NCBI GenBank assembly: GCA_029931535.1
Contig: JAQPZY010001689.1
Location: forward strand, 186,001-250,000
Direction of reading: 5' to 3'
DNA: 64,000 nucleotides
From: Margaritifera margaritifera
Lineage: Eukaryota > Mollusca > Bivalvia > Unionida > Margaritiferidae
The position numbers were made by a program, and so were the translations under genes. The notes below the pieces were generated by a model. That model saw only the letters and a program-made list of their open reading frames with translations. It was not told the origin of the DNA and ran no database searches. Each line of letters opens with the position of its first letter. The first letter of the stretch is position 1. Shown here one piece after another: positions 34,697-44,104 of this stretch.

Positions 34697-35128
34697 CTAT
34701 ATTCTCTCATATTTAATCTGTACAGATTTGCATTTAACTGGTTTACATAATGATATCAAATAATTTCTACGATCTGAAGTTAATTCAGCCATCAAATTAA
34801 AAATGTTCATAAATATGAAATCAAATTTAATATTTTTTTGTCTTCCGGGATTAGTTATATTCATAAAATGTACTAATCTCTGATAAAATGATTTGTACTC
34901 CTCATTAGTAAAATTAAATATTTTAATTTTTTTCTGTAAATGATATTTAACATTATTTCATCCTGATTTGTTTTGTTTATGAGTAAAATCATTATCAAGT
35001 ACTTCTCCTTCTTCATAAGTATCCTGATTAAGCTCAGTCTCTTGATTAGTATCAGGTAAAAGCTCATGTTCTTTATAAGGTAATAGTACTTTATCAGAAG
35101 CATATACTCTCTTTAAGGTTGATAGCAT
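34697..35128 (-). pseudogene. Unassigned small protein, one in-frame TGA
   Basis: A single frame of 143 codons from ATG 35128 to TAG 34697, broken only by TGA at 34958-34960 (codon 57). The first half is acidic (LPDTNQETELNQDTYEEGEV). The second half is basic and helical (NEEYKSFYQRLVHFMNITNP, then LTSDRRNYLISLCKPVKCKS). It lies between integrase and the next plus gene, transcribed toward the integrase. No family recognised. The continuous frame on both sides of the TGA argues it was a real gene. Confidence 0.5.
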
Positions 35129-35165
35129 TTTATAAGAATATTTTTATCTAATTGATTATAATAAT

Positions 35166-35447
35166 ATGGAGGATTCAAAGTACATCATCAGATGTAAGAT
35201 TATTAATAAAGCAGAATTATATGAGGAAATTAGAAAAATGTTTAATGATAGTAATAGAAAAGTTTCATATGATTTCAAAATTGAATATGGAATTGAAGAT
35301 CAAGTACTTTTAAATTCTCATCAAAGGTATTTATTTATTCAACATGGAGAGATTGCAATTTGCTATAATAAAGATACTTTAATGAATTTCGCTCATAGTT
35401 GCTTGAAACGAGAAGTATTACAAAAGATAATAAGAAATAATATATGA
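35166..35447 (+). CDS. Unassigned small protein
   Basis: An intact 93-residue frame with ATG after ttataata. It is rich in Lys, Ile, Asn and Glu, with IIRCKIINKAELYEEIRKMF and HQRYLFIQHGEIAICYNKDT. The balance of beta and helical residues suggests a small folded protein, but I recognise no family. It lies just ahead of the YqaJ-type nuclease gene with a 16-bp gap, so it may share its transcript. Confidence 0.5.
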   Translation: MEDSKYIIRCKIINKAELYEEIRKMFNDSNRKVSYDFKIEYGIEDQVLLNSHQRYLFIQHGEIAICYNKDTLMNFAHSCLKREVLQKIIRNNI

Positions 35448-35463
35448 AGTATAAAATATAAAG

Positions 35464-36487
35464 ATGAATAAAGAAGTATGCTATGATAATATAAAAAAAA
35501 TGTAAAAGAAGTATTATCAAATAAGATTAAGCAGAGAGAAGAGAGCTGGTATAAGCTAATGACTACAACTATAGGAGGATCAGAGATAGCTACGATATTA
35601 GGAGTAAATCCTTATAAAACATTAGCTAAATTAGCAGAAGAGAAATATCAAATGAGAAAAGGAATAAATGTTAAATTTGAAGGATCTCTTCCTTGCTACT
35701 TCGGTAAAGTATTTGAACCTATTATCATGAAATATCTAGAATATGATTTTGGAGAAACGGTACTAGGAAATAATATTTGCATTAATACTGATTTTGGTAT
35801 AAGATATTCTCCTGATGGATATGTAGTAGGAAGATTCAATAATAATAAAATTCTTAATACAAAAGATGAAGAAAATGAAAATGATATTTATAAGATATTA
35901 TTAGTAGAATTCAAATGCCCTATGCTCAGAAGAATAAAAGATAAAGTTCCTAATCATTATTTAACTCAAGTATTTTGTGGATTAGACGTATCTCCAATAG
36001 CAGATCAAGGATTATTTGTAGAAGCAGTATTTAGGAGATGTAGTATAATAGATTTTGATTTTACTAGCGATTGCAATAAAACTTTGCATTTTGATAGAAA
36101 TTGCTATGATAATAAAGAACCTTCAGCTATAGGAATAATAGGATTATATGGTAATAAGAAGGATAAGGATATTAAAGATTATAATTACTTAGAAGAAGAA
36201 GAATTTGAAAAATTTATGAAAGATTTAGATGATAAAAAGTTTAGTACTAATTCAGAATATATTGTATTCAAAGATGGAAGAGGAAAAGAATATGATAATA
36301 GTTATAAGAATTTTATGAGGATCCTGAAAAAAAAGACTAAAAAAAATTAGTAGGATTTCTTTGTTATAAATTATTTGAGATCAATTATCATATCATTAAT
36401 AAGGAAAATAATTATAAGGAAGTATTATTAGGAGCAGTTGAAACTTTGGAGAATGAGATTAAGATGATTACTTATCAAAATAATTGA
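35464..36487 (+). pseudogene. YqaJ/lambda-type exonuclease, frameshifted at both ends
   Basis: A PD-(D/E)xK alkaline nuclease; such enzymes resect DNA ends for recombination and replication in viruses. The main frame 35559-36350 (263 residues) has TTIGGSEIATILGVNPYKT, the N-terminal motif of the family. Then come SPDGYVV with the catalytic Asp, LLVEFKCP with the Glu-x-Lys pair, and HYLTQVFCGLDV with the helical Gln. The start at 35464 (after gtataaaatataaag) and the first dozen codons are in another frame, separated by an A-run near 35496. A second A-run near 36340 breaks the C-terminus, which continues in another frame to TGA 36485-36487. It overlaps the HNH gene on the other strand by 20 bp. 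Confidence 0.8.
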
Positions 36488-37310
36488 AAGATATTCTTTG
36501 ATTGAATCTTTTTGATAAAGCGGATCTTGTTTTATTATCTGCTACATCTTTTACAGATTTAGGATCTATATTGAAATATTTAGAAGCTGATGATATTGAA
36601 GGAAATTCTTTTTCTTCGAGAGTATCAAGATTAGTTGAGAGTACTGCTTTAGCAGGATTTCTAAAATTATTTCCTCCTCCATTACCTCTTCTATTATTTT
36701 CTGCTACTGTAACTGCTTCAAGATTTAGCAAATTATTATTAATTTTATTAGAATCGTTGTGATCGATTACAGTTCCTAATGGTATTATTCCTCCAAAGGT
36801 TTCGAATACGAATCTATGAGCTCGATAAGTAGCTTTAATATTTTTTTGTAAGTTATTTACTCCAACTTGAAGGTAACGAGATCTTTTATCAATAGAACCT
36901 ACTTCCTTTTTTGTTTTAGCATTTCTTATTACTCCCTTTTCAGAAGCTTCAATGGCATTGAATATAGGATGAGGTTTAAATTCATTTTCAAGATAAAGAT
37001 TATGAATATTATTATCTTCAATATTTCCATTTTTGTGAGCTTCTCGTTTACCTTGAGGAATCGTTCCGTTAAATACTTCATAGATAAAATCCTTTACAAA
37101 GATTTTTGTATTTGCAAGTCCATTTTTCTCTCCTACTGATATTATCTTACCGAAAGGAGATTTTATTCCTGGAATTACTGTTTTAAATTTAATGTTAACT
37201 ACCATTCCAAGCTTATTAGCTGCATTATTGGCATATACTGAATGAGTAAGAAACTCATCATCAGCAAAAGAGAACATCATAGCATTGCATATGATTGTTT
37301 CGTTGGCCAT
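36468..37310 (-). CDS. HNH endonuclease with IENR/NUMOD-type DNA-binding tail
   Basis: An intact 280-codon frame. Near residues 160-215 it has AHRFVFETFGGIIPLG, then VIDHNDSNKINNNLLNLEAV and AENNRRGNG, the His-Asn-His layout of HNH homing nucleases. An earlier, degenerate copy lies near residues 80-110 (YEVFNGTIPQGK, AHKNGNIEDNNIHNL). The C-terminal 60 residues (EKEFPSISSASKYFNIDPKS, then VKDVADNKT) match the small helix-turn-helix repeat used by such nucleases to grip DNA. It lies on the strand opposite its neighbours, between nuclease and polymerase. It is the longest undamaged gene of the element, which suggests it arrived late or is maintained separately. Confidence 0.8.
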   Translation of the reverse strand: MANETIICNAMMFSFADDEFLTHSVYANNAANKLGMVVNIKFKTVIPGIKSPFGKIISVGEKNGLANTKIFVKDFIYEVFNGTIPQGKREAHKNGNIEDNNIHNLYLENEFKPHPIFNAIEASEKGVIRNAKTKKEVGSIDKRSRYLQVGVNNLQKNIKATYRAHRFVFETFGGIIPLGTVIDHNDSNKINNNLLNLEAVTVAENNRRGNGGGNNFRNPAKAVLSTNLDTLEEKEFPSISSASKYFNIDPKSVKDVADNKTRSALSKRFNQRISFNYFDK

Positions 37311-37410
37311 CTATATATATACCTTTTCTCTAATTGTTTGTTTTTAATCATATGATTAAGCAGATGATGATTTTTTTTTCGTATTAGAGAAATAATCTAC
37401 CTATATATAT
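37311..37410. promoter_or_regulatory. Divergent promoter region, HNH and polymerase genes
   Basis: About 100 AT-rich bases with two TATA-like runs (tatatatatacc at 37313 and ctatatatataata at 37401) facing opposite genes. Because the polymerase start is uncertain, the right border is approximate. Confidence 0.35.
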
Positions 37411-40400
37411 AATAAAAAGATTATCAGATCTATCAAAGCAAGTACTTTTGATTGCAAAGCAAGATTCTACTGCTGTTTATGGATTTGATAAAACTTGGAA
37501 AGTAGAAAATGAATTTGCTCTTAAAAATCTTAGAGAAAAAGATTTATTTCATATTTTGAATCCTGTAATGAGAAACGAGCTTAAAATTCATAATTCAATT
37601 AAGCTGATAGTACAATTCAGATTTTATTTAGTAAAATTTGTATTTATGAGGATTTCGATCCTAGAGAGGAGATTGCAGAACCTTATATAAGCTCTAAAAC
37701 TAGAAAAATATTAAGAGGTACGGATCTCAAAAAAGCTGTTAATAGTATATTTCAGGAGATTTGGAAAAAGATAGAAGAATTTACTTCATCAGGTTCGGGA
37801 TGGAAATTAGAAGCAATAAAATCGATTAGATTTCATACTATGAAGTATATTCCATTAAGAAGATCTTCTTATGTAGATTTACCTGATAAAATAAAAAATA
37901 CGAAATGCGTATTTAATGTTAAGAATAATGATAATGAATGCTTTAGATGGGCAGTACTATCTGCTATTTATCCGGTAAATAGAAATGTAAGTGTATTATC
38001 GAGCTATAGAGCATTTTCAAATAAATTAAAATTTGCTGGTATAAAGTTTCCAGTAGAAGAGAGACAGATTCCTAAATTTGAAAAACTAAATGAATTAAGT
38101 ATAAATATATTCGGTTTAGATGAAAAGTATAATGTTTATCCTAGATTGATTAGTAAAACTGCTAATCGGAAAACGATTAATTTGTTATTCTATAATAATC
38201 ATTATTCTTGGATTAAGAATTTTAATGGATTAGTAAGTAATCAGTATAATAAAACTCAACATAAAAAGTTCTTCTGTTATCGATGCTTGCACGGATTTAA
38301 AAGAGAAGAAGTACTTCATAAGCATTTGGAATATTGTAAAGATGTACAAGGAATAGAAATGACTAAAAAGGAAAATTCTGAACTTAAGTTTACAAATTTT
38401 AAACATCAATTGCAGGTACCTTTTGTTATTTATGGAGATTTTGAATCGCTTTTAAAATCAGTAGTTACTGATATAAAGTGCGATCCCAATAAATCTTCTA
38501 CGATAAAAACTCAAGAGCATATTCCTTGTGGAGTTTCATATAAAGTAGTTTGCTCAGCTGATAATCAATACTCAAAAGATATAAAGATATATCGAGGAGA
38601 AGATCCTGCTAGTTGGCTAATAAGTAATTTGTTAATAGAAGCTGAAGAAGCAATAAAAATTATGAATAATGTTAAACCGATTATAATTACAAGAGAAGAA
38701 AATGAAATATTTAAAAATGAGATTAACTGCCATATTTGTGGAAATGAAGTAGGAGATGATAGAATAAGAGATTATGATCATATTACTGGTAAATATAGAG
38801 GAGCTGCTCATGATAATTGCAATTTACACTTTAAGTATCCTGATTTTATTCCTGTAGTATTTCATAATCTTAGAGGATATGATGGACATATCATTACAAA
38901 AGTATTTGGAAAATTTCAAGGTAATAATAAGATTAAGTGTATACCGAATAATTTTGAGAAGTATATAAGTATCTCATTTCGTAAACTAAGATTCATTGAT
39001 AGAGTTTATGGCATCTTCTTTAGAAAATCTAGTAAAGGGATGTACTAAGTTTACTAATTTGGAAAAAAGAATTTGAAAATAAAAGTGAAATGTCAAAACA
39101 AAAAGGAGTATATCCTTATGAGTATATGGTAGATTGGAATAAATTTGATGAAACAAAATTACCTGATAAGGATACATTTTATTCTAGTTTAACCTTAGAA
39201 GATATTACTGATAAAGGGTATGAATATGCTCAAAAGATATGGAAAGAATTTGAATGTAAAAATTTAGGAGATTATCATGATTTGTACTTGAAAACTGATG
39301 TAGTATTATGAGCTGATGTATTTGAAGAATTTAGATCAATATGCTTAAAGTATTATAAGCTTGATCCTTGCTGGTACTTCTCATCTCCGGGATTAAGCTG
39401 GAAAGCAGCTTTAAAATTAAGTAAGATAAAATTAGAATTATTTACCGATCCGGATATGTTCTGCTTTATTGAAAAAGGAATAAGAGGAGGAATTTCCGTA
39501 ATAACTAAGAAGCATGCTATTGGAAATAACAAATATATGCAAAACCATGATAATACAAAAGAGGATAGTTCGATCTTATATCTAGATACTAATAATCTTT
39601 ATGGATACGCAATATCTCAATCTCTTCCTTATGGAGGATTTAGATGGATAAGTAATGAGAAATTTTTAACTGAAATAGAAAAAAAAGATACCGGAAGATG
39701 CAGGATATTTTGCAGAAATAGATTTAGAATATCCTGGTAGTTTACATGAACTTCATAATGATTATCCTTTTTGTGCGGAAAGTATGCTTATTACAGATGA
39801 TATGCTATCAGAAGAACAAATTAAATTAAAAGAGAAATTTAATATTGGAAAAAATATATTAGGAAAACTAGTACCAAATTTACGTAATAAAAATAAATAT
39901 GTAATTCATATTAATGCTCTTAAACAAGCACTTAATCATGGTTTGATACTAACTAATGTACATAGAGTATTAAAATTTAAACAAAAAGCTTGGTTAAAGG
40001 ATTATATTGATTTTAATACGAGTAAGAGAGCAATTGCAGTAACAGATTTTGAGAAAGATTTCTTTAAGTTAATGAATAATTGCGTATTCGGTAAAACTAT
40101 GGAAAATATAAGAAAAAGAGTAGATATTGAAATAATTAATAATGTAGAAAGAAGAAATAAAGTAGTATCAGATGATAGATTTGTTAGTATGAGGATATTT
40201 GATGAGAACTTATTTGCAGTTCAAAGAAGAAAAACTAATTTGAAACTAAATAAACCAGTTTACGTAGGAGCTGCAGTATTAGATTTATCTAAGACTTTGA
40301 TGTACAATTTTCATTATGATTTTATTAAAAAGAATTTTCCTAGAGCTGAATTACTGTTTGCTGATACGGATAGTTTATGCTATAATTTTCCGGGAGAAGG

Positions 40401-40882
40401 AGATATTTATCAGAAATTATATGATAATAAAGAGCTAATGGATCTTTTAGAATATCCTAATGAATCAGGTTTCAAATCCAATGACAATAGAAAAGTAATA
40501 GGAAAGTTTAAAGATGAAACAAATTTTTATTCCTATAGCTGAATTTATAGGATTAAGGAGTAAGATGTATAGCATAAGATTAGATGATGGAATAGTAAAG
40601 AAGAGAGCTAAAGGAATAAAGTAAAATATAGTAAATAAAGTAATAGCATTTAAAGATTATCAAGAAGCTTTAGAAGGTAGTAGAAATCATATTAAAATGG
40701 TAACATTAAGATCAAATAAGCATAATTTGGAAACGAATATCGTTAAGAAATTAGGATTATGTAATTTTGATGATAAGAGATATTGTAAAGATGGTATAAA
40801 TACTTTTGCATTTGGATATGATATTAATACAGAAAAGGAAGTAAATTTAGATGATGTAATGAGAGAATTAGGTTTACTGTAA
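37411..40882 (+). pseudogene. Family B DNA polymerase of protein-primed type, multiply broken
   Basis: Replicates the element. Reading across frames, the N-terminal region has NECFRWAVLSAIYPVN and NRKTINLLFYNNHYSWI, then a CxxC...H...C knuckle (CYRCLHGFKREEVLHKHLEY). The exonuclease Asp-Glu pair is in VIYGDFESLL (about 38425). An HNH-like insertion follows (NCHICGNEVGDDR, then AAHDNCNLHFK). Polymerase motifs: YLDTNNLYGYAISQ (A, about 39580), NNCVFGKTMENIRKR (B, about 40075) and LFADTDSLCY (C, about 40358). Breaks: shifts near 37620, 39005, 39075, 39695 and 40528; TGA 39309-39311; TAA 40622-40624. The frame then resumes to 40882. About 1150 codons, normal size. No ATG is seen at the start, so its 5' end is approximate. 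Confidence 0.95.
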
Positions 40883-40890
40883 ATTGTATA

Positions 40891-40905
40891 TAACATAATA
40901 GTATA
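40891..40905 (+). promoter_or_regulatory. Start-proximal promoter-like motif, right copy
   Basis: taacataatagtata ends directly at the ATG of the right terminal gene. It is identical to the 15 bases before the left terminal gene (22907-22921, minus strand). Confidence 0.5.
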
Positions 40906-41115
40906 ATGGATAAGATAACTAAGTTGATCGATGAAATGGAAATTCTTATAGATAGTATAATAGAATTAAAAAAAAGATTAGATGAGGAGATTGAAAAAGT
41001 TAATAGATTTATTTCAGATACGGAAAATAGTTTACTAAGAAAGGAAAGATCAGATAACATTATAATTTATAATTATCATAATATAGAGATTTATCCTAAA
41101 AATTCTTATGTATAA
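40906..41115 (+). CDS. Right terminal small coiled-coil protein
   Basis: An intact 69-residue frame reading outward toward the right terminal repeat. The first 45 residues are a regular heptad pattern (KLIDEMEILIDSIIELKKRL), and the tail is Asn/Tyr/Ile-rich. It pairs with the left terminal gene: same place relative to the terminal repeat, same orientation toward the tip, similar length and residue pattern, and an identical start-proximal motif. The two lie outside the terminal repeats and their DNA has diverged, so they are paralogues and not the same repeat sequence. Function unknown; a role at the DNA ends is a guess from position. Confidence 0.6.
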   Translation: MDKITKLIDEMEILIDSIIELKKRLDEEIEKVNRFISDTENSLLRKERSDNIIIYNYHNIEIYPKNSYV

Positions 41116-41160
41116 ATTTTATCTAACAATTAAGATAGGGGGGAAGTAGTAGGAAGGTAG

Positions 41161-41426
41161 TAATAATACTAATGATTATAGTACTAATAATATTAGTTTC
41201 TTATTGAAATGATTTAATATTACAGTAGTAATGTAAAAGGCCTCGTTCTTGGATATTCATCTGTTTTCTGATGTTAAATTTTTGATTTTTCGTGGATCGG
41301 AACGATGGCGAGCAATGGCGAGCAAAGCGAGCCTTAAGCGGAGCCATTAGCGAAGAGGAAGAAAAATCAAAAATTTAACATTAGAAAACAGATGAATATC
41401 CAGGAACGGCCTTTTACATTACTACT
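41161..41426 (-). repeat. Right terminal inverted repeat with internal palindrome
   Basis: Reverse complement of 22395-22650 with scattered differences. The foldback arms are 41224-41291 and about 41360-41426. The loop holds ggcgagcaatggcgagcaaa and differs in length by about 9 bp from the left loop. Confidence 0.95.
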
Positions 41427-41431
41427 ATTGT
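41427..41431. other. Target-site duplication, right copy
   Basis: ATTGT, equal to 22390-22394. The empty site would read through these five bases once. Confidence 0.85.
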
Positions 41432-43945
41432 TCTCTAGAATGCATAAGCTCTGAAGACATCCCAGATACATATCAACCCGTAATAAATGGAAAATATGAA
41501 GAAAGATTTTCTTTAAAAAATAGGAAATATTCCTCAAATTTTATTTAAGTTACATAATGGGTTATACTAGCTATTGCTCACTCTCGTTTGATACTGTTGT
41601 GACCTCCGAGTTTTCCAACCGTTTTACATAAAGGGTCGAAAATACTATTTGTTTGCAAAATGTGCTATTTTCAACTTTTTTCTGAACTTTTGTTTTGAAA
41701 GGTATGCAGTAAAAACGTTTTATTAAAGAAACATATATTTGCATACTTATATTCCTTTATGTTTATGTGATCAAGCTATGGTGGAAAAAATATTAAAAAT
41801 AGCTTTTCATATATGTACCCCATGACACAGTCCTGATATTCATGTGTTGCAGGTCCAGGATAATTAGATTATAATATAAAAATAGTTTCAGAACATCGAA
41901 AAAAGCGACTTATTTTATGATTTTTGTACATAAATAGACCATTATCCCCAGTTTAAACGGGTTTACCAGTAATCGTATCGGACCTATCCAGGATGTAATT
42001 TACGGTAGACACTTACATCAATAACTCATTATCCGTAGACTTCCTTTTTTGTAGACTTCAATGTTCAACGTAAAGTTCACTGTATATACATCTTACATTA
42101 TATGAGCTCCTTGGGCTGTAAATATTTCTTTTTTTTTTTTCATAATATGATGTGAATCATTGAACGATATATCCAAAAGAACTTGATTTTACACGTACGT
42201 TTCCCACGACTGAATCGGGAGTTTTTATTTCCTTCGGACAAGCCGACGCTTGTGACGTCCTTGGTGCCAAAATGTAGTCTTTTATTCCTATCATAGACAT
42301 CAGGGTAGTCCAGTGTGCAGAACTGAAATATTCCATTGACAAATAAGAGATAAGCACAAAGGCGTACGCAGCTGAAGAGAAAGTATATGTTTAACCTGCA
42401 ACGTTTGTGATAAGAATGATACTGGATCAATTTGTTTTAAATTATAGATCTTGCATGGTTTCATTTATATAGTTTCAATGAACTGAGGAAATTGATTTTT
42501 CAGTTCATGTCAGTAAAATAAAGAACGTTTGGAAAAATATTCAACCATTCATCTGATGAACGATATAACTCTGATTAAGACAACTTGCAAAGACTGTTGT
42601 AGTTGATATTTTATATAAAACCTACTTGCTAGTAAAGTTTGAAGACACACTTCATTAGTACAGTGACCATAGATTGCATCATCCGAATATTACTCACCAT
42701 ACAGAACAATTGCCTTTATATTAATCCCTTTAAAGAAAATGGAATGAATTAATTTTTCAAGCCATTTTGTGGCCTTTTTAAAAGTATTTGAGTACCTTTA
42801 CAACAATGTATCATTTTTGCCAGAAATCATCTTCAATTGTTGGAAGCGATTCTCGTTTAGAGAAAACTAAAATATTTTGAGGCAAACTTGATACATCATG
42901 TTAACTTAATGAGTAAATTAGATTGTTATTTTCGAAACAACACTTTAACATATCACTTTCTGCGAATCTGAATGGTTCAAATAAGCCCATGAAATTCTTG
43001 CGCAGTATTCTCATTGTGGATGGACTGAGACGGTGAGAAGTGTCCTTGTCCCGACGTCTGGAACCTCGTTTTTTACTATTCCTATCAACAATATGGCGGC
43101 CGTCTTTCCAATCTGTAGCCCAGCGGACATTGGGAATAAAGGTCGACTATAACAAAAACGCACTGTAGTAGTTACATATGTCGAAATATGGCCAATTTAC
43201 CATGCGTAGAATTCTCAGAGTGCCTATACAGAAGTAAATAAACTCACCTCTCTTATGAAAGTAACGTAGACAACTGATGGTCTCCCGCTGACTGAAAGTT
43301 GTCTAACCACAGCATTCTTCAAAATCAAATATTGCAAATATCCAGCCATAAAAATATTGAAGCATGAATCACTATTATACACAACAACACCTTCGTATTC
43401 TAGATTTAGTAACATGTATGCATCCAGTAATCATCCCTTCACTCCAGTATCCAAGAACTGGAATGCTACTTTCTTTTCGCCTTATCTAATACTGCATCTG
43501 TGGTGAATGTCCATAGTGGAATCGACACACTTTCAGTGGAAACGTTGTAAACATTCTCTTTAAACTCCATGTACATGGCGTGTCAATTACTCCGGCTGAC
43601 CTGATCCAAGCGAAATACGTGACATCACACTGGAATTTCCATGAGAGATTCAGTGTTAAAATATATTGTTGTCTGTATCAAATGTTCTATTAATCTGAAA
43701 GGACAATTGCTCTTTGAAGTATAATTTGTATTTGAAAAAATCTACTTTTAAATGTTACTGCTTATCGAATTGAACATCATTGATTCAATTCGCGTCTGAC
43801 ACTTTTTTTTTCTTTTTTTTTTTTTTTTTGAAGCGCAAGAATTGAAAGGTGCAACGTCTGAGTAAGAATTTAATGGATTGCCGAAAAATCAACTGTTTTT
43901 TTTTTTTAAATCCAAACTTGTTCCAGTAAAATAAAAACTATGTGA
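41432..43945. other. Host flank right of the Polinton, no gene seen
   Basis: AT-rich with no recognisable coding sequence. T-runs at 42128-42141 and 43804-43829. Confidence 0.5.
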
Positions 43946-43949
43946 TAAA

Positions 43950-44101
43950 TAGAATTTCAAATGGGTAATGTTTTAATATTAAATGCATGAAGCTCGTTCA
44001 ATAATTTCCAGCTTTTGCTCGCCAAGGCTTGGTAAAACTGAAAATTATTAAACTCTTTCATAAAGTAATTATTAAATCATTACCCATTTGAGATCCTCTA
44101 T
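43950..44101. mobile_element. MITE-like foldback element
   Basis: The left end (atagaatttcaaatgggtaa) is inverted at the right end (ttacccatttgagatcctct). The arms continue inward as gttttaat / attaaatc and, after a gap, as caataatttccagcttttgc / gaaaattatta. The centre holds the near-palindrome gctcgccaaggcttgg. The whole 150 bp can fold into one imperfect hairpin. No ORF. No clean target duplication was found. Confidence 0.45.
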
Positions 44102-44104
44102 GAA

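Larger units (their letters stand above)
22395..41426 (+). mobile_element. Polinton/Maverick (adintovirus-like) element
   Basis: A 19,032-bp unit with terminal inverted repeats of about 260 bp, AGTAGT/ACTACT ends and a 5-bp target duplication. It encodes the diagnostic set: family B DNA polymerase with protein-primed-type features, DDE integrase with chromodomain, adenain-like protease, packaging ATPase, major capsid protein and penton-like protein. Accessory genes are a fibre, a PLA2-like domain, a YqaJ-type nuclease and an HNH nuclease. Size and gene set fit the family norm (15-20 kb). At least ten genes carry a frame change or an in-frame stop, so this copy is not expected to be autonomous. 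Confidence 0.97.

Noticed and set aside
36502..37139. Plus-strand ORFs opposite the HNH gene
   Set aside because: Antisense shadows of an intact minus-strand gene.
27508..40882. Alternative genetic code with TGA read as Trp in the element
   Set aside because: Ordinary TGG codons are frequent in the same genes, some TGA positions do not favour Trp, and TAA, TAG and frame breaks also occur. Decay explains all of them.
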